Assembly (NCBI GenBank): GCA_031835245.1
Contig: JAVKOQ010000179.1
Location: 1-64,000, forward strand
Source of the DNA: Balamuthia mandrillaris
Lineage: Eukaryota > Discosea > Longamoebia > Balamuthiidae
Length of the DNA stretch: 64,000 nt
Reading direction: 5' to 3'
A model generated the notes under the pieces. That model was not told where the DNA came from and made no database searches. It saw nothing but the letters and a program-made list of their open reading frames with translations. Every line of letters starts with the position of its first letter. Within the stretch, counting starts at the first letter, position 1. A program made the position numbers and the translations under genes. Shown here in pieces: positions 32,452-47,574 of this stretch.

Positions 32452-33945
32452 ATAGCTCTACTTTTTTTTTTTAAAAAAAAACATACCAGCCAACGGCACT
32501 TTGTTACCAGAGGTGGCGTCACGAACACTGGCTCGATTCAAGATACGTTTGAAGACCAAGTCACCAAATGTGTCCAATATCTCGGTGATGAGCACCCATT
32601 TGCTGGGATAGAACTTAATCACCGAGTTGTCCAACAGCAGCTTTGCAGCCTTTTTTAAATAAAATAAAACAAAACACAAATTAACGAGAGAGCGATAAGC
32701 ACAAAGAACAAAGCAAGAGACCTGAATGACGATTTTTAGGGACTTGACCCTCTCTTCCTTCTTCCAAGCAGCGCTCAACATCTCGTGCAGGTTTTCAATG
32801 TGAGTGATGTAATCCTTCTGGGACATTTTGAGGAACTCCTTCTCCTGCTTCTCCTCCGACTCCTCCAATTGTTCCAGCCTCTGCTTGGTCTTGTCCGATG
32901 GAAGAGCAGCTATTTTTAATAACAACAACAAAAAATAAATAGAAGTTAGAAGAAGAAGAAGAAGAAGAAGAAGAAGAAGAAGAAGAAGAAGAAGAAGAAC
33001 AAGAAGAAGAAGAAGAAGAAGAACAAGAAGAACAAGAAGAACAAGAAGAACAAGAAGAAGAAGAACAAGAAGAACAAGAAGAAGAAGAGACCAGAACGAG
33101 AACAAAAATAACAAGAATTACAGTATGAGACAAAGAGACAAACGCGACAAAAGAGAGAAGAGAAAGTGAGAGAAAGAGCGAAGAGAAAGCGAGAGAAAGA
33201 GCGAAGAGAAAGTGAGAGAGAGAGAGAGAGAGAGAGCGAGACGAGAAGCATAAAAAAAGAAAGAGAAAGAAAAAAGCTAGAAAAAGATAGAAGAGAGAGT
33301 TGAGAATAGAAGGGCAACAAAAGGGAAAATGGTCTGCGCACCTTTGCTCTCTGTCTCCATGAACTTGACCTGAATGCCGACCTCCTCGTCGGTGGTGTAG
33401 GTCTGCAGGATGTCCTTCTTGCGAAGGGACCAAGGCATGACGCTCTCCTCCAACAACTGGCGGTAATAGCTGGCATCGTCCTCTCCCGCGTCCACTTGTT
33501 TCGCCTTTTTCTCCACGGCAAAGGCAGCAGAAGAGGAGGAAGAAGAAGCAGCAGAGGAAGAAGAGCCACCGCTCATGAGAGGATCAATAAAGCCGTTTGT
33601 TTTCGTGGTGGAAGACGAAGAGGAAGGACCCATGAGAGGATCATCAAAAGAAGGAGAGGGGGAGGAGGCTCCCAATGGATCGATCACAGAGGAGGAGGGG
33701 AGAGAAGGAGAGGAGGCGCCGAGAGGGTCGAAGGAGCCGCTCAACCCATTTGTGGAGGCCGTGGAGGAAGCAAAAATCGGGGAAGCATTCGAAGAAGAGG
33801 CAGAGGCAGAGGAGGTGTGGGCTTGGGGGGAGTGCTTTGGTTTGTGGAGGAGGGGATGATCTTCGGTGGGCTCGCGCTCGAGCGCGCACTCGTCGGCTTC
33901 TCCTGCGTAGTCCCTGAGGCGTGGTCTCCACTCAAAATCCGCCAT
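29576..33945 (-). CDS. VPS35L: VPS35L (C16orf62), retriever complex scaffold
   Basis: Twelve exons: 33342-33945, 32722-32909, 32487-32649, 31870-32315, 31645-31803, 31259-31573, 30969-31199, 30732-30908, 30502-30673, 30188-30445, 29987-30114, 29576-29896; 1,053 residues, near the animal protein's length. Blocks matching VPS35L throughout include [121 protein letters not shown] and VESNDVLYGDD. VPS35L pairs with VPS26C and VPS29 in retriever and with CCC/COMMD proteins to recycle cargo from endosomes to the surface. The N-terminal tail has four DPL motifs in a Ser-rich context. A Glu-rich insert interrupts the last exon. Confidence 0.94.
32950..33092. repeat. (GAA)n microsatellite in intron 1 of VPS35L
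   Basis: GAA/GAAC units on the plus strand, (TTC)n in the gene's sense; a (GA)n-rich block continues to about 33300. The 432-base intron is the longest in VPS35L. Confidence 0.88.
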
Positions 33946-34394
33946 GGCTCCGAGCAGAGAACGAGAAAAAAAAAAAAAGAGGTTGTTTGAAAGGAGGGAC
34001 GGACGGCGACGGCGACGGCGACGACGACGAGGAAGAAGTGAGCTTTGGGGCAACTTTTTCTTCTTCCTTTTCTTCTTTCTTTTTTTTTTTTTTGGATTTT
34101 TTTATTTCGATAATTATCAGCTGGGAGGAAAGAAATGGCAAGGGGGAAACGGGCAGCAAAAATAGTCGCTGCGCTTCCCTGCTACTTTTAGCGGGAAAAA
34201 TGGTGTCGACAAGAACCACCGTCTTACCAGACCGTTGCGCGTTGGTAAACTGTTGGAGATTATTTTTGATTATTTTAATATTGTTTAATCACGACGACGT
34301 GAGAGAATATTGGGAAGATTTGATTTTTGATTGGTTAGTTAATACTTTGTTTTTCTCGATGCTTTTTTTTTGTTTCTTTCCCGGTGAAGAGTAT
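33946..34394. other. Intergenic region upstream of VPS35L
   Basis: It holds the VPS35L promoter and the 3' end of the PfkB-kinase gene. A GACGGC/GACGAC repeat lies at 34000-34030 and an A/T-rich block at 34080-34340. No gene seen. Confidence 0.5.
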
Positions 34395-35618
34395 TCATGA
34401 ATGAGGCGCGTTTTGTTGAAGGAACAAGGAGGCACCCTCTGCAGATAAGTAGGGCGAGACTGGAACTTCTGTTTCGAGACTTATTGAAAAAAAATAGTGA
34501 AAAATGGGGTGATTGAAGAAGAGGGAAAAACAAAAAGAAGGCACCAGAAAGACGAAGACCAAGGAGAAGAAGAAGAAGAACAAGAAATAAGAGAGATACC
34601 TCAATCTAGCGGCATACATTCCAGCAAAGGCAGCCTCCCTGTGGCTCTTGCCTTGAAGAATGGCCCACACAGCACCACCCACAAAACTATCGCCTACAAA
34701 AGCCAAAAAAATGATAAATATCATCAAACAAAATCACACACAACAAATACATAACGATAGGACAAAGATGATTTCAACATAGGAGAATTACAAACCTGCG
34801 CCGGTAACGCTGACGATAGACTGCACGGGAGGAGGTCTAAAGTGGTGAAACCGGTGTTGGCAGCAACTTCCCTTCTCTCCCTCCATACGGTGATCGTCAC
34901 CGCGTTCCGCCAAGAGCACTCCTTCCGCTCCCATCGTCACGAATAGGCAGGAAAGACCACCATCCAACAAACGTGCAGCATGAAGCTTGATTGTCTCCAA
35001 GTCGATGTTTGTTTCTGATGGCCCTTTCTCCTCTTTAGTTGCTTTGTCTTTTTGTTGTCGATAAGCGGTAGACATGGCGATCAACTCGGAGACGTTTGGA
35101 GAGGCATAGGAAAGGTGAGCAAGTGCGTTGGCCTCGATGGCTTTGGTAGATTTGGCCACCGATGTTGGCTCAAACCAAACTTCAACATATTTAGAGTGAG
35201 ATGGATATTAAAAACGGAAAGAGATGAGAGAGAGGAGAGAGAGTACGTTTGGGTTTGGGAGCAACGGATGAAGTTATGTTGCAGAGAGTGCGCAATGCCT
35301 CCGCAGTGATGTTGGCATCAACCACCACTATTGCTGCCTTTTGTAGGTCTGTCCTGTAACGCTCCAACTGCAGTATGTTGCAATGCTTAAAAATTATTCT
35401 CAAAGACGCAGCGAAAGCAGGGTGAAGTACCAGAGAAGGAGATATTTCAGAGGAAGTGATATCCATGGCAGCGACAGCGTGCAACATCTCTCCGGTGTGG
35501 TCCAACGTGGCCACATAAACGGCGGTAGAATGGGTGGAAGACTTCAGCACCGCTTTTGAGGTCTTTTTGTTTGCAGGTTGGGGTGTTGTTTTAGCGAGAA
35601 AGTAAACAGAGAAGCAGG

Positions 35619-35655
<37 letters not shown>

Positions 35656-36275
35656 CGGAGAAGAGCGAGAAGCGAACAGAGAAGCAGAGATCCGTACGAG
35701 TGGAATGGAGGCAGCGTGAGGCCAGAACGATTGGCCTGCCGGGTCATCCCCCACTGCCGAGATGAACAGTGGACGAGCGGAGAGACGGGCCAACGCTTCA
35801 GCCATGTTTCTGCATGATGAGAGAACAATGGGAGAGAAGAAAAAAGACTACAAAGAGAACGAGGAGAGCAGCAACGGAGGAAAAGGGGGAAAGAAAGCTA
35901 GAAGGGAAGGCGAGCGTACCGACCGACCCCGCCCCATTGCATGTGGACATAACCGGGGTTGGAGGTGCCTTGTCGGAACACGATGCCTTCCTTTGGTTTG
36001 GCGGCTACATCAAAAGCTGTGCCTCCCACTACCACCACCGACGGTGCTGACGACGATGACGACGAGGAAGAAGAAGAAGAAGAAGAAGAAGAAGAAGAAG
36101 AAGAAGAAGAAGAACAAGAACAAGAAGAAAGGGATTGCTGCGATGATGACGATGTTGCTGCTACATAAAGCTTAGCGTGAAGAGTGTGTGACAGAGGAAA
36201 CAGTTGTGCCTGAAGGCAGAACAACCGCCTCACCGGCGTAGTCCTCCGCTGCCGCGTTGCCTCATTGTTGTCCAT
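34395..36275 (-). CDS. PfkB-family carbohydrate kinase, pseudouridine-kinase-like
   Basis: Six exons: 35920-36275, 35698-35809, 35247-35562, 34796-35179, 34600-34693, 34395-34479; 448 residues. PfkB signatures are present: VVVVGGTAFDVAAKP, GGVGRNMAEALARL, LFISAVGDDPAGQ, LWFEPTSVAKS, ASPNVSELIAM, LFVTMGAEGVLLAE and the catalytic block VTGAGDSFVGGAVWA. The order and the WFEPTSVAKS block resemble pseudouridine kinases, which phosphorylate pseudouridine released in RNA turnover; substrate is inferred. Unlike many protist proteins, no pseudouridine-phosphate glycosidase domain is fused to it. The first exon codes a non-conserved leader with a Ser run (a GAA/GAG microsatellite at about 36064-36128). 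Its initiator could lie further downstream, nearer the VVVVGG strand. Confidence 0.85.
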
Positions 36276-36613
36276 CTCTTTCGGCAGTGGTAACGACTGG
36301 ACTCACGTCGTCATGAAATTTCGAAGGAAGGTAAATAAATTGTAAATACCGGGAGTCGAACCGGACACCCGCGAAAATTCGATCGATCACAACGAAATTT
36401 CGTGTTTTATGCTCTCAGAAAGATTTGATTGGTAGATGAGATTAACTCCGAAGCGACAATTTTTTTACCATTTGTCAAAATAACAGCGAAGACAAAGAAG
36501 AAAGCGGGTAGAAGCGAGCGAGAGGGATTTTGTGTTTTCGTTGGTTGTAGATTTTCTGATTCCTTTGCTTCTTTTCCTCTTGTTCCTTCGTGGGAGGCTT
36601 TCAAAAAAACAAG
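36276..36613. other. Divergent intergenic region with a tRNA-like element
   Basis: It contains a perfect Pol III B-box on the minus strand and a long hairpin (listed separately); otherwise A/G-rich promoter sequence for both flanking genes. Confidence 0.45.
36341..36420 (-). other. tRNA-like remnant with a Pol III B-box
   Basis: On the minus strand 36352-36362 reads GGTTCGACTCC, an exact match to the B-box consensus. Just 5' of it a strong imperfect hairpin occupies about 36369-36405 (ACGAAATTTCG against CGAATTTTCG around a TTGTGATCGAT loop). I could not fold a full cloverleaf and see no A-box at the right distance, so this is more likely a decayed tRNA or a tRNA-derived promoter than a working tRNA. 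Confidence 0.3.
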
Positions 36614-37238
36614 ATGCAGATCACTCGAGTTCTCCTTCTGGTGATGGTTAGTGCTTATTCATCTCCTTCTAACCGTAGAGTCAGACTGGCTAACGTTTAC
36701 GAGTGCAGGTGGTGGCAGTGTGCCTAAACCTCGCTCACGCTTTCACGACACCAAGGTATACCCCTGCCTACAACTCCAAGCAGGCATCCCTCCGACAAGA
36801 AACCGACGCAACCGAAGAGGACGGCGACGAGGAGTGCATCCCCTGCTACAAAGCCGACGACGAGCCGGTCGTCCCCTGCTGCTACCTCGGTGACACCTGC
36901 TGCTCTGACGGCCTCTCATGCACTCCCCCTGGCGGCGTCTGCTGCGAGGAAGGCCACAGCTGCGATGCCGGTCAGGTTTGCTGCGGGGCTGCCTGCATGC
37001 CTGCCGAAGCCGACTGCTGCGAGCCCAGCAGCACCCACTGCCTGGACGGAAGGCAGTGCGTTGTGGTTGAGGATGAGTTCCAATGCGCTTCTGGTGCGTT
37101 GTCTTTCTCCGCTCTCCCCCCGCCTTTGCTTGCACGTCTCACACGTTTCTCTCTCTTCACGATGATGCAGGAGCGTTCTTGAAGCCGGCTTTGGGTGTGC
37201 TGGTGGTGTTGTTGGTTACAGTGGTGCTGATGTTGTGA
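36614..37238 (+). CDS. Small cysteine-rich secreted or surface-anchored protein
   Basis: Three exons: 36614-36646, 36709-37093, 37171-37238; 161 residues. A signal peptide (VLLLVMVVAVCLNLAHA) is followed by an acidic spacer. A domain of about 85 residues has more than 20 Cys, many paired: CIPCY, VVPCCYLGDTCCSDGLSC, GVCCEEGHSC, QVCCGAAC, DCCEPSSTHC. The spacing recalls granulin/epithelin-like or other disulfide-knot repeats, but no exact family can be named. The last exon is purely hydrophobic (LGVLVVLLVTVVLML) and ends at the stop, as in a GPI-attachment signal or a C-terminal membrane anchor. Probably a cell-surface protein. Confidence 0.75.
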
Positions 37239-37412
37239 ACGGATCGAAAAAGAACAAAGGAATAAAAGAAAAAGCAAGAAGCATGAGAACGAAAGAGGAG
37301 GAACGAGAGAAGGGAGAACAATGGAACGAACAAGGAAGAAATAATAGAAACCACATTCAACTTTGACAGAGCGAAGAAAGAGGAAAATCCAGAAAGCCCA
37401 TCTGCCCTTCAC

Positions 37413-37453
<41 letters not shown>

Positions 37454-37489
37454 GAGAGAGAATTTGACAAGACAGAAGAGAAACGAGGA

Positions 37490-38885
37490 TTATTGTTGCA
37501 TCCTAAACTCAGCTTTGAGCTTCCACAACTTGCTGCGTTTGCTGAAGTAGGCTATTTGCTTGAGCAAGCGCCTGAAGATGGTGATCTGAGTAGGGGTCGT
37601 CTGTACTTTGAATCGTGAGACGAGGTCGCTTGTCTGTGCGGTTCCTCCGTTCTCTTGCAAGTAATCATAAATGTCGAGAATCAGCCTTGTCTGTGGATTG
37701 TCTTCTGAAACATCATCTTCTTGCTGTTGTGAGGTAGATTGTTGTTGCTGTTCGGATTCTTCTCCTTCTTCCTCTGTTATCATTCTCCTTTCCTTCATTC
37801 GTCTAATGAGTTCTGCAGATGAAGGGAGTGGACCAGCTGTTAGAGCTCCTCCTCCGCTGCTGCTTCTCTCCACAATTGGAGAAAGGAAGACGCCGCTTCG
37901 TTCACTGTCAAAGTAACTACTACTGTTACTTCCACTTTTCTTCGGAGTTGGCGTGGAAGATGGCGAAGATGAAGCAGAAAAGTTTCGTATGATTGCCGGC
38001 ATGTCGGTAACACTGCCTCCCATTTTCTCTGAGAGAGCCACTAACTTGGTATTGCGTTGAGTGCCGAACCGTTTATTGCTGCGTCCTGAGAGTTGGGATG
38101 GAAGACCTGCTCTGCCGGAACGTCCAGTCCAGGTAGGAACTGCCACGTCGCTCTGTTGACGGGATAGTCTTGACTTCCGCAACAGTTGCATTGCTTCATG
38201 GGCAACTTTGGCAGCTATTATGTTTGAAATTCAATAAAAGAGTTAAAGGAAGAAAGGTAGAAAACATTTAACCTTCTTGTTCCACCAAATCTTGTTCTTG
38301 ACCAGATTGTTCAACGATGGCATCGTGGGAAAGTGTGTCGATACCAGTGTTGTCGAATAGCTTCCGAAGGATGAAGGCATCGTCTTTTGAACTTTGAGAA
38401 CTTTCTCCTCCGCCTCCTTTTGCGGTTTCTCTTTCTCCTTCGCCTGTTTGCTCATCAGAGGTGCTATCTTCAGGGGTGCTTTTATTATTGGCGTCGTCAT
38501 CAGGAGTAATTGTGGCATCTTCAGAAGTAGAGTACGAGAATAAAGCTTTGGTTTCGGTAGTCTCATCTTCTAATCCCAATCGAAACAAATCTCGTAAATC
38601 TGAAGACTAACATGGAGGACAAATGTTAACAAAAGACAAAGAGAAAAAGCATCAACCAAAGCCATTACGAACCTTAAAGAATCGACGCTGTTTGGGATCC
38701 TTTAAGATTTTGTTGGTCAAAAACTGTTTGAATATTTGCCGATGATACATCTTTTCCTCAATAGTACCTCTCGTGATGAGCCTATACACTGTCACTTCCT
38801 TCGTTTGACCAATCCGCCATGCTCGTTCTCTTGCTTGTGAATCTGTCGAAGGATTCTGTTTTTTTTACATGTGAGAAAGGAGAGA

Positions 38886-38925
<40 letters not shown>

Positions 38926-39792
38926 AAACCCAATCGGGATCATAAATTAGCACGCGATCAGCTCCACAGAGGTTGATTCCTAAACCTCCTACTTTGGTGG
39001 TAAGCAAGAAGACAAAGATATCAGGATTCTGATTGTATTCTTCCACAAGCGGCATTCTTTTTTTGATGGAAGTAAGACCATCCATTCTACGGTACTCATA
39101 TCCTAGAATGGTAGTCAAATGCAAACAAAGTTGAAGGTGGTTGAAGGATATTAAAATCAAGGTTTTTGAAGAATACCTTTAGATATGATGAACGCTTCAA
39201 CAATGTCAAGCATTTGGCGCGTTTGACAAAACAACAAAACGCGATGGCCTTGATCCTTCCACATGTGCAACAATTGCTCTGTCACTTTGAGCTTTCCTGA
39301 TTTTTGCCAATCCATATAATCTTGGGGCTATAATATAATCCATTAGTCAGAAAGAAATAGGGTTTGAAAAAACAAGACAGGAAAGGACCTGATCATGCGA
39401 GTCCAGGTACAAAAGATCTGGGTGATTGCACACTTTTCGAAGAATGTCGATAGCATAAAGGACTCTCATGGAGCGTTCGTCTAGCATACGTCCAATGTCA
39501 ACGGTTTTCAGAAACTCGGAATAAGTTTTTCTTTGTACAGGTGTAAGCTGGCAGAAGAGTACTTGCTCTCTCTTCTTTGGAAGGTTGATGTTGACATCGG
39601 CTTTCATTCGACGAAGGAGATAAGGGCGAATAAGGTCTCGAAGAACAACGGCGCATTTATAAGCGGTTTGTACTTGTAAACGAGAAGCATTGCTGTAGCC
39701 TCCTAACGCAATTGGCACTCCAAACTGAGCTTGAAAGATAGGTAGAGTCTAAAATCAAATACTTCGATTAATAAATGTTCCAGGAGGAGGAG

Positions 39793-39835
<43 letters not shown>

Positions 39836-41798
39836 GTCTGAAGCTTACACCAAGTTTGCCAGGAAACACAAAATCAAACAATGACCAAAGCTCAGTAAGG
39901 TTATTTTGTATTGGAGCTCCAGTTAATATTATTCTGTGTGGTGTCTAAATGGAGAGTTAGATAGCAAGAAAAAAAGAAACAATGATTGCTTCGCACCTTC
40001 AACACTTTAGCGGCGAGTGTGACTTCGGCATCCGGATTTCTTATTTTGTGACCTTCATCCAAGACAGCATACGCCCATGCCACTTTTCCCAACAACTCCT
40101 GATTGATCCTCATTCCAGCATACGTAGTTATCAAAACGTGTCCTTTTACGTGATGAGATGTAAACACATAATAGAATAACAATGATAAATTGTAAAATCA
40201 CAGAGAGACAAACCGTTGCTTGCAATCTTGTGAACAATTTCATCCTTTTCGCCAACATGCGATCCGCTTTCGTGCAACAAGGCAACCCGGAAAGGAGGCC
40301 ACCACCGGTGAAACTCCTGTACCCATTGCTTCAACACAGTTGCTGGACAGACTACCAACACAGGTCCTTCTAACATGTCGCTGTGATGCAAACCGGCAAG
40401 GAATGATATCATCTGAATGGTCTTTCCTAATCCCTGTTGTATTTTACGGTAACGTCAGAAACCACAAAGACAAGAAGGAAGAGAAAAAGTACCATTTCGT
40501 CACCAATGATTCCTCCAGCTCCTTGGCAATGTAACTCCCACAGCCATCTCACGCCAGTCTTTTGGTAGTCAAAAAGTCTGTCGTATACAAAGTCCGGAAT
40601 GCGATAACCACCTTCCAGTACCACGTCTTGTGGAGTCACAACTTCCTCCATATCATCCACTGAATTTAATGCGTCTTCTTCCTCTACTTCTTGTTCTTCT
40701 TCTTCTTCTTCTTCTTCTTCTTCTTCTTCTTCACCTCCAGTTTCTTGGGGTTCTTCCGTTTCTTTTTCTTTTTCGTCTTTTCCTTCTTTCGCATGTTCGT
40801 TCTCTTCATCCTCTGTGGACTCTCTAAACTTTCTCAATACATCTTTTTGTTCGTCTTCTTCCTCTTCTACTTCCTCTTGCTCTACTTGCATCTTATTTTC
40901 TCTCTTTCTTCTCTGCCGCATCTCCTGTAACAGCTGTTGCCGTTGTTCCTGCCATGCCTCTAATCGAGCGTAATACACCTCATCATCAGCATCGTCCATC
41001 CACATAACCAAGTCCTTTTTGGACAGCCTTCTGCTCTTTCCTTTCTTCTTTCTTTTCTCTTCTCGACGCAACTCTCTTAAACTAGGAGGGAGTTTGCCTT
41101 TCTCTCGCTCCGGTTGAGCACTTCCATCCATGCCCATTCGTTTGGCTTCTAACTCTTGCTCTTCATCCATTGCCGGTGAGGTTGCCATCGAGCTCTTCAC
41201 TCGTTGGGGTTGGCTCTTTTGTGTGGATGACTTTTCGAATGGAGTTATCTTTCCGGTTCGTATCAACCGGTCCCGTTTCGTTTCTTTCAATGCAGCATCG
41301 AATGCTTCGAAAAGATGGAAAATGCTTTAGAGACAGAGCAAAAAGCAAATAGCATAACGAGGAACACTTGAAAGAAAAACCTGAGTCTTCTTGAATGCTG
41401 CTAGATGTAGAGGAAAGGCCTCGCCGAGAGGAAGAGGAAGAACGGCCAGCTGGAGTCTCCTTGGCTTTCTGTTTCTGCCTTGAAGCAGCCAGTGCCACCA
41501 TCATTTTCTCCTTCCTCTCCAGCTCTTCCAACCTCTTTTTCTAGTTTCATTTTTTTTTTTTTTTGAGCATGGAGCACAACGAAAAGAGAAACGAGAGAGA
41601 GAAAGACTCACTTTGGTGCTCTTTTGCACAACTGTTTTAGAAGCAACCTTCGGGTCTCTCACTGCCTCCAGCTGAGCGAGCTCTGCCCTAACCTTGTTAA
41701 TCTCCTGCCTCAAAGCCTCCAACCGTTTCTGCTCTCTGGCCACTTCTCTCTTCTCCAACGCTTCGTCCACCTTTTAGGTTCGTTTTGTTATAAGGAAG

Positions 41799-41844
<46 letters not shown>

Positions 41845-42363
41845 AAGAGACAAGAGCAAGAGCGAGCAGAGTGTGTGAACCTGTGCCAAAACATTTTGTT
41901 CGACGTCCTCCGGTCGATAGGCGGATACGCCCAGGCTCGCCAAGTTGGTTCTCGCTTCTTCGTGCTGAGAGAACTCTGCCAGCTCGCCCAACGGCACCGA
42001 GGGGATCAGGCTCGAGTCTATGGAGAGGCTCCCTCCGCCTCCACCACTTCCCTCCGCCCTCCGTTCACTGCCTTGGTTGTTGTTCTTCTTTGTTTCTACT
42101 TTGTCCTTTCTTTGGTCCCTTCTTCTTTTGTTGCTGGCCGCTACTTTCCCTTCTGTTCGTGGGCTGAGGTTCTCATCCTGGGGCAGCTCCTCCGAGTCGA
42201 TTCTTGTTCGTTTGGAGGGAGTTTTGTTTTTCGTTTTTGTCGCAGTGAACTCGTCGGCTTCTGCTTCTTTTTCTCTTTTTCCAGGAGAGGCGTGAAAGTA
42301 TTGGTCCAAAGAGAGTTGCTTCATTTGATCAGCGCCGCCTCCCGTGGAGCGCGTTCGCTTCAT
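37490..42363 (-). CDS. ERCC6: CSB/ERCC6/Rad26 transcription-coupled repair ATPase
   Basis: Thirteen exons: 41881-42363, 41612-41770, 41381-41540, 40493-41304, 40214-40433, 39997-40142, 39849-39944, 39389-39748, 39177-39327, 38930-39102, 38673-38855, 38273-38606, 37490-38214; 1,333 residues. All SNF2 motifs are present: [100 protein letters not shown] and [15 protein letters not shown] and the PNFPGKLG-type spacing identify the CSB branch, which remodels stalled RNA polymerase II. The C-terminus ([14 protein letters not shown] ... [11 protein letters not shown]) is a winged-helix-like domain as in CSB. The N-terminus holds a PIP-box-like KQLSLDQYF. An acidic Glu tract precedes the ATPase. The start at 42363 is the first in-frame ATG. 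Confidence 0.95.
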
Positions 42364-42793
42364 CGTCTCACTCTTCTTCTTGTGTGTTTTAAATTTTTCT
42401 CCACTCCCGCTTTTCTTGGAATATTTTCGTTCCTGAAAATTTGTCGGCACTACCTATTTTTGGTCGACCTGTCTAGCAGACGTGTCGACATGGGAAAGGT
42501 CCTGTTACCCGTTCATCGAACAAGACGAACATGAATAAGATCACAACAAGATGCAATGCAAGAGTGTTCCGAGCAAAAAAGAAAACATGGAAAGTGTTTA
42601 AATGTTTAGTTTGTTTGGTACATTTGATTGTTAAAAAAAAGTACAAAAAAAAGGTGAACATTCGTTTTTGATGGCTCTCCTTCAAAAATGAACACCAACC
42701 TTACTTTTCTTATATGACCTGCTCTCAGGTTGTTGCGTTTCATTCCTCCTTCATTCCTTCTTCGTGTCTTCAATCACTCTTTTTCTTCGTTTG
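42364..42793. other. Intergenic region between CSB and myotubularin
   Basis: It holds the CSB promoter and the myotubularin 3' end. A/T-rich with no domain-like frame. I see nothing else here. Confidence 0.5.
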
Positions 42794-47041
<4,248 letters not shown>

Positions 47042-47302
47042 TCCCGTCGGCTCGACCCGGTTTGTTTTTTTTTTTTCTTTCTTCACTTTTTTTTTTTTAA
47101 TCGTTTTTTTTTTGTTTTGGAGAAGAAACCTTTTCACCTTTTTAGGTAATAAAACCTTTTTAAGGCATAAAGGCTGCACTAAAACTGCACGATTATTGTA
47201 GAATATGAGCACGATAATAATTCCTTGCACAGATGGTGCTGTGTTTCTGTACGATTTGTGCAAAAGGAACGTGTAGCACAGAAAAAAGAGTAGCAAGAAA
47301 CG

Positions 47303-47539
47303 ATGGAAGAGCTGTTGGCTGGGTACGGCCAAGAGGGAGAAGAGAATGAAAGAGAGGAGGAGGAGGCAGACCGACCGGCTGAAGAAGGTCCTCCCCGTGA
47401 CGCAACAACAACGCCCTCCCCAGCCGCAAAGAGAGGCCTCGCTTCCCAGCAGATGATCAAGTCGACAGGCGCCACCACGGCCCCTCCCGTTCGGCCCTAC
47501 GTCTCCAAACGACAACGCCTCTCTACTCCTTCTTCTTCT

Positions 47540-47574
<35 letters not shown>

